Shown: positions 11,673 to 22,622, counted from the first letter of the stretch. The stretch is DNA of 64,000 nt from Smallanthus sonchifolius (GCA_023525975.1 CM042044.1:10712501-10776500); one strand, 5' to 3'. The notes: a model not told the origin generated them from the sequence alone. Made by a program: numbers and translations.

Positions 11673-11968
11673 TTCGTTCGCAAGTAGTAGAATTCCTAAA
11701 ACCTTAGCTGAAATTATCAAAAACCCTGATTAAACAATTGGATATGGATATAAACAAATGTGTTAATATGGGTAGTATTGTAGAATACGGTCTCTATTAG
11801 TCTCTAATTATTGTTAGTCAAACCATAAAAACTGACATTGGTCATTCATGTTAACATACGAGCCGTATTTTCATGTGATACAGTGCGTATTGGTATATAC
11901 GACTCTCCTATCGTGGTTACATACGGGTCGTATAGTATAATACGGCTCGTATGGATGTTGAGTTATTA
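11673..11968. promoter_or_regulatory. CstF-50 5' flank with inverted repeat
   Basis: Upstream of the start codon at 11672. It contains a perfect 15-bp inverted repeat, CATACGAGCCGTATT at 11855-11869 and its complement at 11941-11955, about 70 bp apart, plus related ATACGxxTCGTAT words between them. I see no clear TATA box. Promoter function is inferred from position only. Confidence 0.35.
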
Positions 11969-12413
11969 GGGGTGTGCATAGGTTGGTTTTGGGATAAAAC
12001 CAAATCCAAAACCAAAAGTTCGTTTTTGGTTTCGGTTTTCGGTTTTATCAATTGAACTTGAACTTTTTAGAATAATTTTTTTGTTAACTAATAATTAAGT
12101 GCTTATTATACATTTAGGCCAGAAACTTTTGGGCTATATAATTTATTAGTTTCATATAAAGTATTTAACATTATAATTCATAAATTCAATAACAAATATA
12201 AATATTAACCTACTATTAATGTGAATATGTGTAACACATATATATGCATATACATAATATATTATAAAAGTTTATATGTATACGTTCGGCTTGATTCGGT
12301 TTTCAAAAAATACAAAACCAAAACGAACCGTAGTTTTTGGTTTTCAAAAAATAGAAAAACCAAACCGTCGGTTTTTAGTTTGAGTCGGTTTTTCGGTGTT
12401 TTGCTCACCCCTA
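11969..12413. mobile_element. hAT-type MITE, 445 bp
   Basis: Termini are TAGGGGTGTGCA and TTGCTCACCCCTA (inverted, one or two mismatches). The 8-bp target duplication TGAGTTAT is perfect at 11961-11968 and 12414-12421. The interior is the GGTTTTCGGTTTT / AAAACCGAAAACC type sequence common to plant hAT MITEs and can fold back. No transposase is encoded. Confidence 0.9.
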
Positions 12414-12421
12414 TGAGTTAT

Positions 12422-12735
12422 TTGACACGGCGTGTTATTTCTCGATATGCGTGCCATTATTTGACGTGACGTAAGATTCCGTTAAAACTTGCTATATAAA
12501 CCGTTATATGTTAATTCATGTCTTCGTTCAGTTTTCTCTATTCATTTCGTTATTTTATTAAGAAAAATCATTTGAGATGTCGTTCTCCTCCTAACTATAA
12601 CGGAGGTGATGACGACGACAAATCTCCTAATAATAACGACAATGATACCGATGGTGAATCTCCTTGGAAGAGGGGGTTGTATGACACCAATCAGGTATAA
12701 GATATATTTTCGTTATTGTTGTTAGCTTTATATAA
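12422..12735. other. Intergenic stretch
   Basis: No recognised gene. A 60-codon open frame from 12518 has an Asp/Asn-rich tail and no resemblance I can name. I do not call it a gene. Confidence 0.4.
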
Positions 12736-12912
12736 GGATGGCAATGGGTCGGGTTTAGGATGAGTTTGGGTAATCCCAACCCCATACCCGATTATAAAAG
12801 TTTGTCTCATACCCGACCCAAAATCTGTCGGGTATCTATCAGGTATCTTCCGTACCCACAGGTAATCGGGTATACCCGTTAGTTTCATAAAAATACCCGT
12901 TCTTTATACCTG
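12736..12912. repeat. Fragment of a GGATGGCAATGGGTCGGGT repeat
   Basis: The left end GGATGGCAATGGGTCGGG is a familiar terminus of plant non-autonomous hAT-type repeats rich in GGGTACCCG and TACCCGACCC. The matching inverted end is not found, so the copy is truncated on the right. The two halves (12736-12790 and 12800-12900) are roughly complementary. Confidence 0.5.
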
Positions 12913-13129
12913 TTAATGTGTAGTTCATATTGTTATTTGTATCCAAAGTTAGTTAAAACCACATTTCACTAAAATTTCTAACAATCCCCCACATGAATGG
13001 AGATCGATCAAAACACACAAAATACCTAATGAAACCTCGACAGTTGAATCTTTTGCATAGGATAGGTAGGTTTCCCTTTGAATCTTCCCTTGTGAAGCAT
13101 ACTTAGCTTACTAGTTGTTTGGTAGACGT
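12913..13129. other. Spacer before the LINE fragment
   Basis: Non-coding AT-rich DNA with nothing I recognise. It may be part of the LINE body too diverged to see. Confidence 0.35.
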
Positions 13130-13420
13130 GATGTCTTTGAACCAACGACTATTTGTATAAACGACAATATACGTTCACACAAGAGCTTCCCTTGCAATTA
13201 TGAAAATAAAGGAGACAATAGGTCACCTTTGTCTAACACCCATTTTTTCTTTATCAATAACTCCTTTAATGGCGACCCATTAACTAAGACCGAGGTCCTA
13301 GCCGATTTAAGAGTTCCCATAATCCAATTACACCATTTAACTAGAAAGTTCATATGCAATGTAATAGAATATAGGAAGTCCCAATTTAGCAAATCAAATG
13401 TTTTCAAGAGCAAAGCAATG
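13130..13420 (-). pseudogene. LINE (L1-type) reverse transcriptase fragment
   Basis: On the minus strand about 70 codons (13413-13198) read as plant LINE reverse transcriptase. They run from the KTFDLLNWDFL block (normally AFDSVNWEFL) through WCNWIMGTLKSARTSVLVNG to KGDLLSPLF (normally QGDPLSPFLF). The catalytic FADD block and the rest of the element are absent and a stop follows, so this is a dead 5'-truncated or internally broken copy. Confidence 0.75.
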
Positions 13421-14261
13421 AGATGATTTCATTGATCAGAAGAGAGTTGTCCATGATGCTTCTGGGATGTAAGCCGATTGAGAGTCAGAAATAATAGAAG
13501 AGAGTTGTCCATATTTAAAATCATAAGAAATATGGAAACGATTAAATAGTATTTAATCAATTTAGAAGTTAAAAAAATAAATTAAAATAGATAATTAGAA
13601 AATGTTTAGGTGAAAAAACAAAGATCTAGAGGCTCTAGAATGATGACGTGACACCCTAAAACCTTTATTTATTATAAGTGATAATTGATAGATGATAGAT
13701 TATACAAAATTATTTTTCCGTTCAATTGCTTGTGATAAGTTCATAATATTTTCATATCTACAAATGCGAGCCCAGTCCACTTCAAATCAACGTGTATACT
13801 ACTAAACATCAACTCATAATTATGCTAGTCAATTGGTGATTTTGATGGGGTTTTGATATTCATGTTTAGTTTTAAGGTATTTGTTGAATCATGTTCATTA
13901 ATTTATTTCGTTTATATTTAGTTATGTTCGTTCAATTATATTCCTTCAGTTACGTTTGTTTATGTTAATTTGTGTTTGTTTACGTTTATGAACCATTCGT
14001 TTATACTCTTAACAAACGAACACGAACAAACTCATTTCTTAATGAACGAACGCGAACAAGAAAACCCTTTTCGTTTAAACGTGTGTGTCCGATCGTTTGT
14101 TTGGTTAAAATCAAACAAACAAACATAAACAAGCCTCATTCATGTTCGTTCGTTAACTATCCTCACGAAATACAATTTGTTAACTTATATTATTTGAAAC
14201 AACTTTATCAAATCATGAATGATGTAGATATTCCTCAAGTTTGAAGTTGCAATACGGTAGG
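13421..14261. other. AT-rich intergenic DNA
   Basis: No supported gene. At 13655-13680 the minus strand carries ATAATAAATAAAGGTTTT, the 5' motif of the local Helitron family, without a matching 3' end, so a truncated copy is possible. 13920-14120 is rich in GTTCGTTTA/AAACGAACA words and can form several hairpins. Confidence 0.4.
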
Positions 14262-15236
14262 TACCTGCAGTATTTAGAATGTCATACTTAAACTTGGCTT
14301 ATATAAGGAATATGACTTATATAAAGCATGGGTTCATCTCACGTTTTTTGATATATAATTTTTTTAGTCTTTATTTCGTGTTACTAAGTTTACTTCGCAA
14401 TTTCGAGAAATAGCATACCTGTCGTATTTAGAAGGCCCTAATTAAACACGATTTATATAAAGAATCTATATCTATACATACTAATAAATAAAGGTTTTTG
14501 ATGCCACGTGTCGTCTCCATATTCATTCTCATCATATTTTTTCCGCATTTCTCTCCTATTAAATGCACCATTAACAATAATACATTTTTAAAGAAAATAA
14601 TTTGTATACTAATAAAACATATTTATTTTAAATTATTCCTTATTATAAGAAACTTTGAAAATCTAATTATGTAACTTTTATTTTCAATCATATAATAAAT
14701 GAAAGTCAAATTAAATTAAATATTAATTAAGGTATTTTTAAAACTCAATTATATATCAACTTTTATATATTTTGATTTTTGTTTTCTATTCTTAGTATAT
14801 GTAATACGTTTTTACACCTGTAAAATATATAAATAAAGATTTAAGAAATTTATGTGTTGATATTTCACCCCGTGTGTATTACACGGGTTGTAAGCTAGTA
14901 TGACTTATATAAGACATGTTTTCACCGCACGCTTATTGATATATAATTGTTTTAGTATTAATTTCGTGTTTCTAAGTTTATTTTGCAATTTTGAGAATTA
15001 GCGTACCTGTTGCATTTAGAATGTCATACTTAAACGCGACTTATATAAGGAATATGACTTATATAAGGCATTTTTCATCTCACGCTTTAGGATATATTAT
15101 TATTTTAGTCTTAATTTCGTGTTTCAAAGTTTACTTCGCAATTTTGATAAATTAGCGTACCTGCCGTATTTAGAAGGTCCTGATTAAATGCAACTTATAT
15201 AAGGCATGTTTTCATCTCACGCATGATGATATATTA
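14262..15236. repeat. ~155-bp tandem repeat, about four copies
   Basis: Copies start with TACCTGCAGTATTTAGAA or variants at about 14262, 14418, 15005 and 15160. Each contains two tatgacttatataag-type words and a TTTTAGTCTTAATTTCGTG block. Copy 2 is split by a Helitron. Copy 4 is split by the 39.7-kb retrotransposon stack and resumes at 54919. No coding capacity is seen. Confidence 0.85.
14465..14898 (+). mobile_element. Non-autonomous Helitron with a visible empty site
   Basis: Begins TCTATATCTATACATAC, ends GTAAGCTAG, and has a subterminal hairpin CCCGTGTGTATTACACGGG (14869-14887). Removing it rejoins ...aaagaa|tatgac..., which matches the uninterrupted neighbouring repeat ...aaggaatatgac... 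at about 15050. Insertion was therefore exactly between A and T without target duplication, as Helitrons do. It is 434 bp and has no Rep/helicase. Confidence 0.9.
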
Positions 15237-16965
15237 TGTGACACCCTAGAAAGTATTTTTTATTATTTTAATTTTCGGGACGAAAATTCTTTCAACTAGG
15301 GGATGATGTGACAATCCGGACTTTTCAAATTAACTCCGTTAATAATCCCGTTAAATATCCTATCTAAAATTTAACCCCATTAACTAAACCCAGTTAAATC
15401 TAACCCCAGGGTCTAATTCTGCCATTTCATCTCAAACTTCAGGGACTGATCCTGCCAAGTCTCTAAACTTGACCTGTTGACTTGCAAAGTCAAAACCAAA
15501 GGAAATTGATCCCTGTTGACTTTCTAAAGTCAAAATCGAGTTCTCTTTGATTCAATTCACCCGTAAACCTTCACAACTGTCCAAATTCGAAACTGAAATT
15601 CATTAACACAATAATGTCGACCATCATTGAAACATTTAACTTCATTATTGAGTATGAATTAACCCCATTATGGGTAATCAAAGCCGTAACCATCAAAACG
15701 CCCCTCACCCCTATCAAAGTCGATCAATTCGACCATTCAATCTGCAATTGAGCTCCTATACATCCTATACGAGTGTTAGAGAATCACTTGCACACAGCAA
15801 TTCAATCGTAGGCGAATCCAGTTGCATGGGAAATCGACTCGCGCAAATTGGAACTCGGCTTAGTCGATCACCATCAATCCTCAACGTTTCTGGTAATTGT
15901 TTTCATCCACATTTTCGTTTTTATCCATTAAATGAAAGCCCTATGTTAATTGGGGCTCATATCATCGAATTGGTCGAGACCTAGAATCTAGGGTTCATAC
16001 GAAACCCAATTTGGGGCTTTTGATTCTAGACTCGATCATAATCCAATTAATTCATATGGTTAGCTTCGTAATCAGTCACTCATCAAAAGCCCTATGTTTA
16101 ATTTATCAATTAGCATCGAGTTGATCACAATCCGTAAACTAGGGTTCATAATAAAAACGTTTTGGGGCTTTTGACCTTAGACCCATTGTTAATCAAATTA
16201 AACCTTGAGGTTAGATTCGTAAGGTTTCAATCTGTAAAAGCACCGTTAATTCAACCCCAATCATTATAAGATTTATTCAATTTGATTTCAAGTTTTAACC
16301 TAGGTTTTCGGACCTTGAATCAGAGATTAAACGCACGTAAACTAGTTGGTTTTGAAATTAAACTACACCATCTGATTCGTAATTCTTCACTAACTGATAA
16401 CCCCATGAAATCAAACCATTTCATTACCAGAATCACCCATATCGATTTTAAACTCATATCCTAGGGTTTCAATAGTCAATCCACAAATAATCGAGTCTGT
16501 AGTTGTTGCTTTTGCAATTAACTTGACCCACAGGATCGAATTACCATAATGAACAAAACCCTTATACCCCTGTTTCTAATCGTGATCGAATTCACGGGTT
16601 TTGGGATGGATTTGGGTTCGGAATCGCGAATGGGGTAGGGACTGGATGTTTGTGATGATTAAAACTATTCTGGGTTGGTTCATATCGCGATACCCTAGCG
16701 GGCGGGACTGGTTAGAGCTGTGTGCGTGTGTGGGAGAGACCCTGGTTCGAGTCTCTCCACACCCTTTTGTTTTTAAAAATTGTTTTTATTATTATTTTAA
16801 TATAAAACCAATACCCCACATTATTATATTAATATATTAACGTGTTTTAGCCCGAAAAACCATCCGTAGGCTCGGGTTTGGTTCGTAAACCATATTTATT
16901 ATTAAAAACTCATTTATAAAATAATATTTATATTATTTTCAACCCAAAACTCCAACTAAAAATAA

Positions 16966-17000
<35 letters not shown>

Positions 17001-18250
17001 TTCATCGCGTTCATAAATATTTTTGTAGCGTTTCAAAGTTATAAATAATATAATTATTCGTATTATTTGCACTCGTTACACCCTCGAATAAAAATAATAA
17101 ATTATTATTTTTTTCACGCAAGTTAATTGTTTACGTTACTTCGCTAAACCTAAAAATAATATAATAAATTATATTATTTTCCTAGACTTCTAGTTAACGA
17201 CAAAACGCTCGAATAAATTTATTATTTATTATTTTGTCATGCGTCGCGTAACGTATACATATTAATTACTAATTAAAGAATTCTTATTCCCGTGGACACG
17301 TTCGTCTACTCTTAATCATTAGAGAGTTTCTTTAGGACGTTCAACCTTCCGTATTGTCGTCACATATTCCCATTGTATCCCTAATTATTATGTGTATAAT
17401 TCTAGGGCATACGTAAGCCGTTGCAGGCTAACACTCGTGGTTCCAATCGTATTCTAGTGTGAACTACCTAAGCCGTTCAGGTGAGTTTTCACGGCCCCTT
17501 TTTACTGTTTTATCTTGGGGGAGAAAACATGTCGCAAACTATTTTTGGAATATTGTATTCATATGTTATCAATGTTAAAGCTAAACGTAACACGCTATCA
17601 CTGAAAATCCTCAACACACATCGAACCGTTAATATGGATCTTAGCGAGGTAATGTTTAGTAGTACTACTGGGTTTGACAAATCCCACCCGCGTTAGTCAC
17701 GCTAACTCGATTGGAGATCGAACTGGTGAAATGTTAGCCTACTCACATCGCCGGGGTTGATAGACCTGGCAGGAGGCAAATAAACAAACAGTCAGCTTCG
17801 GTTGCGAACGCTTAAGTTAAACATGAACATAGGTTAGCTACCTACAGATACATATTGAATGATCAATAATCTGGTAAACGTTTATTTATATACTGAAACC
17901 TGTTAACTCGCCAACCTCGTGTTGACATCTTTTCTTACATGTTTTCTCAGGTCGCTAAGATAAGGCACAGGTGCACATATAGGACATGCATGGGATTCTC
18001 CTATTGATTGATGTTTCATTAAATTGTTTGGGCTTTGTTTTGAATTATGTTTGGTTTGGAATTTTGGACTTTTTGGGCGCGTGTGTTTTGCGCATTTACT
18101 TTTCTTTACGCTTCCGCATTAAACTCTGATTAATATGACATTTTCATTTGAGTCCCATGTAGATTCGTTCAATGTAACTAATGACTGAGATCCTGGTTTG
18201 TCACTTCCCAAAACGGTAAAACTCCGTTAGTGGAATTTGGGGGTGTGACA
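15237..18250 (+). repeat. 5' LTR of element A (3014 bp)
   Basis: Bounded by TGTGACACCC and GGGGGTGTGACA and followed by the primer-binding site. The first 70 bp (15237-15306) are an addition that includes a second polypurine-like tract CAACTAGGGGATGA, then the ancestral LTR start TGTGACAATCC at 15307. The 3' LTR has the same 70 bp; the related copy C starts at the ancestral point. Short open frames inside (for example 15670-15984) are not supported as genes. Confidence 0.9.
16695..16754 (+). promoter_or_regulatory. tRNA/SINE-like Pol III promoter module in LTR A
   Basis: An A-box-like TAGCGGGCGGGACTGG followed by GTTAGAG, then a B-box GGTTCGAGTCT at 16744-16754 about 30 bp later, with a T-rich tract beyond. 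The layout matches heads of plant tRNA-derived SINEs. It is conserved in the 3' LTR (43844-43902) and in copy C (53481-53540). Pol III use is inferred, not shown. Confidence 0.5.
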
Positions 18251-18253
18251 GAT

Positions 18254-18265
18254 TGGTATCAGAGC
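18254..18265 (+). other. Primer-binding site, initiator tRNA-Met
   Basis: TGGTATCAGAGC, complementary to the 3' end of plant initiator tRNA-Met, lies three bases after the LTR end. It confirms the LTR boundary and orientation. Confidence 0.92.
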
Positions 18266-18371
18266 CATTGGTTATAGAGAACTAAGATTGCATACTAGAC
18301 TATAACCTCACACATTAGTTACATGTCATAAACCTTGGATGTTTGGCACTTATATGTTATATTACAGGAAC

Positions 18372-19103
18372 ATGTCGTCTACTCCACCACCATCACCTAA
18401 GGCACCTACCGTATCGTCCCCGGAGCCCAAAAGGCGCCGGACTAGTTCTAGTGACAACTCGGTGGAACAGGGTGAACCTAGTAATGCACGAGCAAGGAAC
18501 ACGACACTTAATTGGGGTGCATATCCGAAGATGATCCAAAGGTGGATCGCGCCTTACTTTGGTTCCACTTCCTCATCCGCTACTTTACCTAGCTTGCCAT
18601 GCACCATGAAACAAGCTTTTGCAGCTTTTGTGTTTATCATAACTAAGGAGATGAAGGATTCTACTGATGAGATACCAGGCATTCTAGAGCGAGAGCCACA
18701 AGTGGAAGAAAACAAGGTAGGAATTGAACTTTTGACTACTGAGCTAGCAGTGACGGACCAAGTCCATAACCATTTGGTAGATCGGGTTACACATTTGGAG
18801 ACGAGGGTGGACACCTCGGACCAGGATATAGGAGGGATTCTAGAGAGAGTGACTCATCTGGAAGCCCAACTTCAAGTAGCAGACCATGCTGCTGAAGGAC
18901 TTCATGAGAGAGTGACTCACTTAGAAGCCCAACTACAAGCTGCCCTATTTCCAGAGGACATTCCACTTTCGGACGACGAGGAGGAGCCCTTCGAGGAGGG
19001 GCCCTTCGAGGATGAGCCCTTAGAGGAGGAGCCACCCGAGGAGGAACCGGTGGAGATCGACGATGCACAATCATACGTTTATTCCGATGACGAAGATGTT
19101 TGA
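18372..19103 (+). CDS. Extra ORF between PBS and gag, coiled coil and acidic tail
   Basis: 244 codons from the ATG at 18372, chosen because it is the first Met shared with copy C (MSSTPPPSPKAP versus MSSSPPPSPKAP). A Pro/Ser-rich start is followed by a basic patch PEPKRRRTSS that could be a nuclear signal. A conserved LPSLPCTMKQAFAAFVF block comes next, then a coiled coil with three RVTHLEAQLQ-type repeats (about residues 125-195) and a strongly acidic Glu-rich tail. A TTACAG just upstream of the ATG, kept in both copies, could be a splice acceptor. It is not gag, PR or pol, and I do not recognise a family. It is intact in A but broken in C. Confidence 0.65.
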   Translation: MSSTPPPSPKAPTVSSPEPKRRRTSSSDNSVEQGEPSNARARNTTLNWGAYPKMIQRWIAPYFGSTSSSATLPSLPCTMKQAFAAFVFIITKEMKDSTDEIPGILEREPQVEENKVGIELLTTELAVTDQVHNHLVDRVTHLETRVDTSDQDIGGILERVTHLEAQLQVADHAAEGLHERVTHLEAQLQAALFPEDIPLSDDEEEPFEEGPFEDEPLEEEPPEEEPVEIDDAQSYVYSDDEDV

Positions 19104-19355
19104 TGATCTTTCTATTCTATCTTTCCTTTTCATTCATTCTTCGTTTATGTTATTTCTCTTTTCAAACCTAGATGGGTAAGGTTGTTCCCATTTAGTAAAA
19201 GCATGAGAAGTTTAATGTTTGAGTTATTTATTTTATAGCCTTACAATTTATTTAATTTTCAAAATGTTAGATGTTGTATTTCCTTACTTGTACATAAATA
19301 ATGTTTAATATGTGATATATTTCTCATTGTTTTGTATTTGTGAATGTGAAGAATC

Positions 19356-21858
19356 ATGTCGGGAAGAGGACGTGGAGGTCGCGCTGGTGGCCGAGGTACC
19401 ATCAACATGACAGCAGCAGAGCTGGCGACACTAATCAACGATAGTGTGGCAGAGGCTCTAGCAGCACAGAATGTTGCAGGTAAATTCTTTATCTATCGAC
19501 TAGTGAGGTCAATTCATCTTTTAAAGCGCCTTTCCTAAGCCCTATAATCCCAATCCTATATTATTTCTAAATCCAGGCCAGCAAAACCAGCAGAATCAGC
19601 AACCAGCATGCACGTTCAAGACATTTATGGACTGTAAGCCCCACACCTTTAGTGGAGCCGAAGGAGCTGTCGGACTACTCCGTTGGTTCGAAAAAGTAGA
19701 ATCGGTGATTGCCATGTGCAACTGCCCAGTGGCCAATCAGGTCAAGTTCGTCGCTGGAACTTTGGAGGGCCCGACTCTCACCTGGTGGAACGCTCAGGTC
19801 CAGATGTTGGGTCTAGTCATGGTAAATGGACTCCCATGGGAGGAGTTTAAGATAATGATGAAGGAGGAGTACTGTCATCGCGATGAAATTCAGAAGTTGG
19901 AAGGTGAATTTTGGAACCTGAAAATGGAAGGTTCTGAAATTGAGCTGTATACCACTCGCTCCCATGAGCTTGCTACCATGTGCCCACATATGGTGACTCA
20001 AGACTACAAGAGGATTGAGCTGTATATTGGAGGTCTAGTGCCACAAATTCAAAGTATGGTTACTTCATCCAACCCTGCTACCATCCAGCAGACGATCCGA
20101 CTAGCCCACAAACTAACCGATCAGGCGGTGACTCAAGGGACTTTACGCCCGAGGGGTTCGGTCTCTAAATCCACCGACAATCATAAATGAAAGTTTGATC
20201 ACCACTCCAACTCTCAATCCATCTCCAAGGGACCCCAGTCCAATCAACCCCAGCAGCAACAGCGAAGGTTTGAGCCTGCTAAGAACTTTAACCAGACGAC
20301 CTCTTCAAGTCAAAATCAGAGTGGTTACGTGGGGAAATTTCCCAAGTGTAATAAGTGCAACTTTCATCACTTCGGAATTTGCAACCGTTGTCAGCGGTGT
20401 GGCAAAATAGGCCAAACTGCCAAAGATTGTAGGGGTGAGTTGCAAGCCAAGAAGCCTTTTCAACAGCCTGGGTCTACAAAGGGTTGTTTCGAGTGTGGGA
20501 AAGAGGGACATTTTTGAAAGAATTGTCCTCAGTTAAAGAAGGGAGGTAATGAAAACCACAACCCTAATCAGAATAACAACAATGGTGGCAACAACGACAA
20601 TAACAGAGGGAATGGTGCGAAGGGACGAGCCTTCATGCTAGGATCTGAAGAAGCTCGTTATGACCATAATGTGATCACCGGTAAGTTTATCTTAAATAAT
20701 TACTTTGCTTCTGTCCTTTTTTACACTGGTGCTGATAGGAGTTTTATATCTAAGAAACTTAGTGATATGATAAAAGGAACTCCAACTCTGTTAGAAGCTA
20801 AGTATATAATAGAGATAGCTGATGGTCAAATAATTGAAGCAACTCACATTCTTAAGGGATGTAAGCTTGAGCTAGCTAGTCATAAACTTGATATCGACCT
20901 TATGCAGGTCACACTTGGTAGTTTTGATGTAATTGTCGGCATGGATTGGTTATCTAAAAACCAAGCTGAAATCATCTGTCATGAGAAAATTGTTCGTATT
21001 CCTCTCCCGAGTGGAGAACCTATTTCCGTTCAGGGCGAAAAGGTTGGTGCAGTCATGGGCATCATATCCTTTATGAAGGCACAGAAATGCCTTCGAAAAG
21101 GGCATACTGCTATTTTGGCTCTCGTTGCCGAGCAGCCATCAGAAGAGAAGAAGATTGATGATATTCCCATCGTTCGTGAATTTCTGGAAGTATTTCCCGA
21201 GGATTTGCCTGGTCTGCCACCACACCGTCAAGTTGAATTTCAAATCGATCTAGCACCCGGAGCGGCACCGATTGCTCGGGCACCTTATAGACTGGCACCT
21301 AGTGAATTGCAAGAGTTGTCCACACAGTTACAGGAATTGTTGGATAAAGGTTTCATCCGACCTAGCTCATCACCATGGGGAGCTCCGGTCCTATTTGTCA
21401 AGAAGAATGACGGAACTTTCCGTATGTGCATCGACTATCGTGAACTAAATAAAGTGACAATCAAGAATCGTTATCCCTTGCCTCGTATAGATGATCTCTT
21501 TGATCAACTCCAAGGATCAAGTTTCTATTCCAAGATAGATCTTAGGTCCGGTTACCATCAATTGAGAGTCCGAGATAAGGATATCTCTAAGACTGCCTTC
21601 AGGACAAGGTACGTCCACTATGAATTTATGGTCATGCCTTTCGGATTAACCAACGCACCTGCGGTATTCATGGACCTCATGAACCGTGTGTGTAAACCAT
21701 ACCTTGATCAGTTTGTCATCGTTTTCATCGACGACATTCTCATTTATTCCAAGAACAAGGAGGAACATGAGGAACCTCTACGTTTAATCCTGGAATTACT
21801 TAAAAAGGAGCAGCTGTATGCTAAGTTTTCCAAGTGTGAATTATGGATTCGAGAAGTT
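19356..21858 (+). pseudogene. Element A gag-pol, 5' part (gag, protease, RT)
   Basis: Gag starts at the ATG at 19356 (MSGRGRGGRAGGRG), is interrupted by a 97-nt intron (19480-19576), and continues in one frame into pol. The capsid region (LTWWNAQVQMLG, WEEFKIMMKEEYC) is followed by zinc knuckles, one clearly CFECGKEGHF. The retropepsin active site is damaged (YTGADRSF instead of DTGA). The RT has FRMCIDYRELNKVT, YPLPRIDDLFDQL and an intact catalytic FIDD. In-frame TGA codons at 20188-20190 and 20515-20517 replace Arg codons, judging from copy C. At 21858, in the RT-RNase H connection, the frame is cut by element B with duplication of AAGTT. Pol resumes at 40196. Confidence 0.92.
19480..19576 (+). 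other. Conserved intron inside gag
   Basis: GTAAATTC ... AATCCAG. Removing 97 nt joins ...AQNVA to GQQNQQNQQP in frame, while reading through meets a stop. Copy C has an intron of the same length at the same place (50614-50710). Spliced gag mRNAs are unusual in plant gypsy elements. Confidence 0.65.
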
Positions 21859-22622
21859 TGTGACACCGTGAATTTTCAGGTCAACACCGCGATCGACGAG
21901 TTCATATAATAAAAATAGTATTATAATGTTAAAATATACTTTCAAACGAAATGAACTCGTTAGTGAACGAAAAATAATAGCAAGATTTATTTGGGTGTTA
22001 TAATGTCAAAAATTTGATCAAGTTCTAGTTTATACGCGTTAACACCCGAGTCGAACGGTTTCGTAAATTTTAATTTAAATACGAAAGGATATATATTTAC
22101 GAGACGCAAGGACTCGAGGGAAAATAATAAATTATAATAAGTTATTTCTGAGTAAAATAACGTCTCTATTTTTATCGGGTTCGTTTAAGCGAAAAATCGA
22201 CACGCGATCGGAGACCACGGTGCTATAAATACCCCAACTCCATCTCCTTTTTCTCATTTACAAAATTCAGAGAAAAAGTTAGAGAGAGAGAGTGGAGAGG
22301 ATTCCGGCGAAGTAGTGGTGGTTCGGCGGTGGTGCGTGGCGGCCAACGGTGGTCCGGCGCGGTTGTCGATGGCGGCCGAAGCACGTTTTTCACCCGTAAC
22401 CATTTCTCGATGCTACTAACGCAATGGTAAGCTCAGATTTCTCTAAATCCTTGCTTAAATTCGTGAAAAAGAGTTTTTAAAATCTGTCAAGAAAGTTTTA
22501 TGCATGCGTAGTTTTAAAGATCGGACGATCCCCGAAAATCCGACCGTTAGAAATGCATGAATTTTGGATATGATGTTGTCAACACATAGACGCAAAACTC
22601 TACTAGAGAAATTTTTGATCAG
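21859..22622 (+). repeat. 5' LTR of element B, truncated
   Basis: Matches the first ~760 bp of the 3' LTR at 36915 nearly base for base and stops abruptly after TTTTTGATCAG. The remaining ~2.5 kb, the PBS and the leader are missing. The promoter part with its TATA box is retained. Confidence 0.9.
22224..22230 (+). promoter_or_regulatory. TATA box of LTR B
   Basis: TATAAAT within GCTATAAATACCCC, followed about 30-40 bp downstream by the likely start region, a GC-rich leader and a perfect splice donor ATG|GTAAGCTC (about 22425). The same arrangement is at 37281 and 45547, so it is a conserved Pol II promoter of this family. Confidence 0.7.

Noticed and set aside
15670..15984. 104-codon frame in LTR A (and its copy at 42759-43043)
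   Set aside because: Lies inside LTRs; the copy has a shifted end and the frame is not kept in element C.
16695..16754. A genuine tRNA gene
   Set aside because: A- and B-box-like motifs are present, but no cloverleaf with acceptor and anticodon stems can be drawn. Kept only as a Pol III-like module.
18787..19074. Arg/Pro-rich frame antisense to the extra ORF
   Set aside because: Shadow of the Glu-rich tail of the sense ORF.
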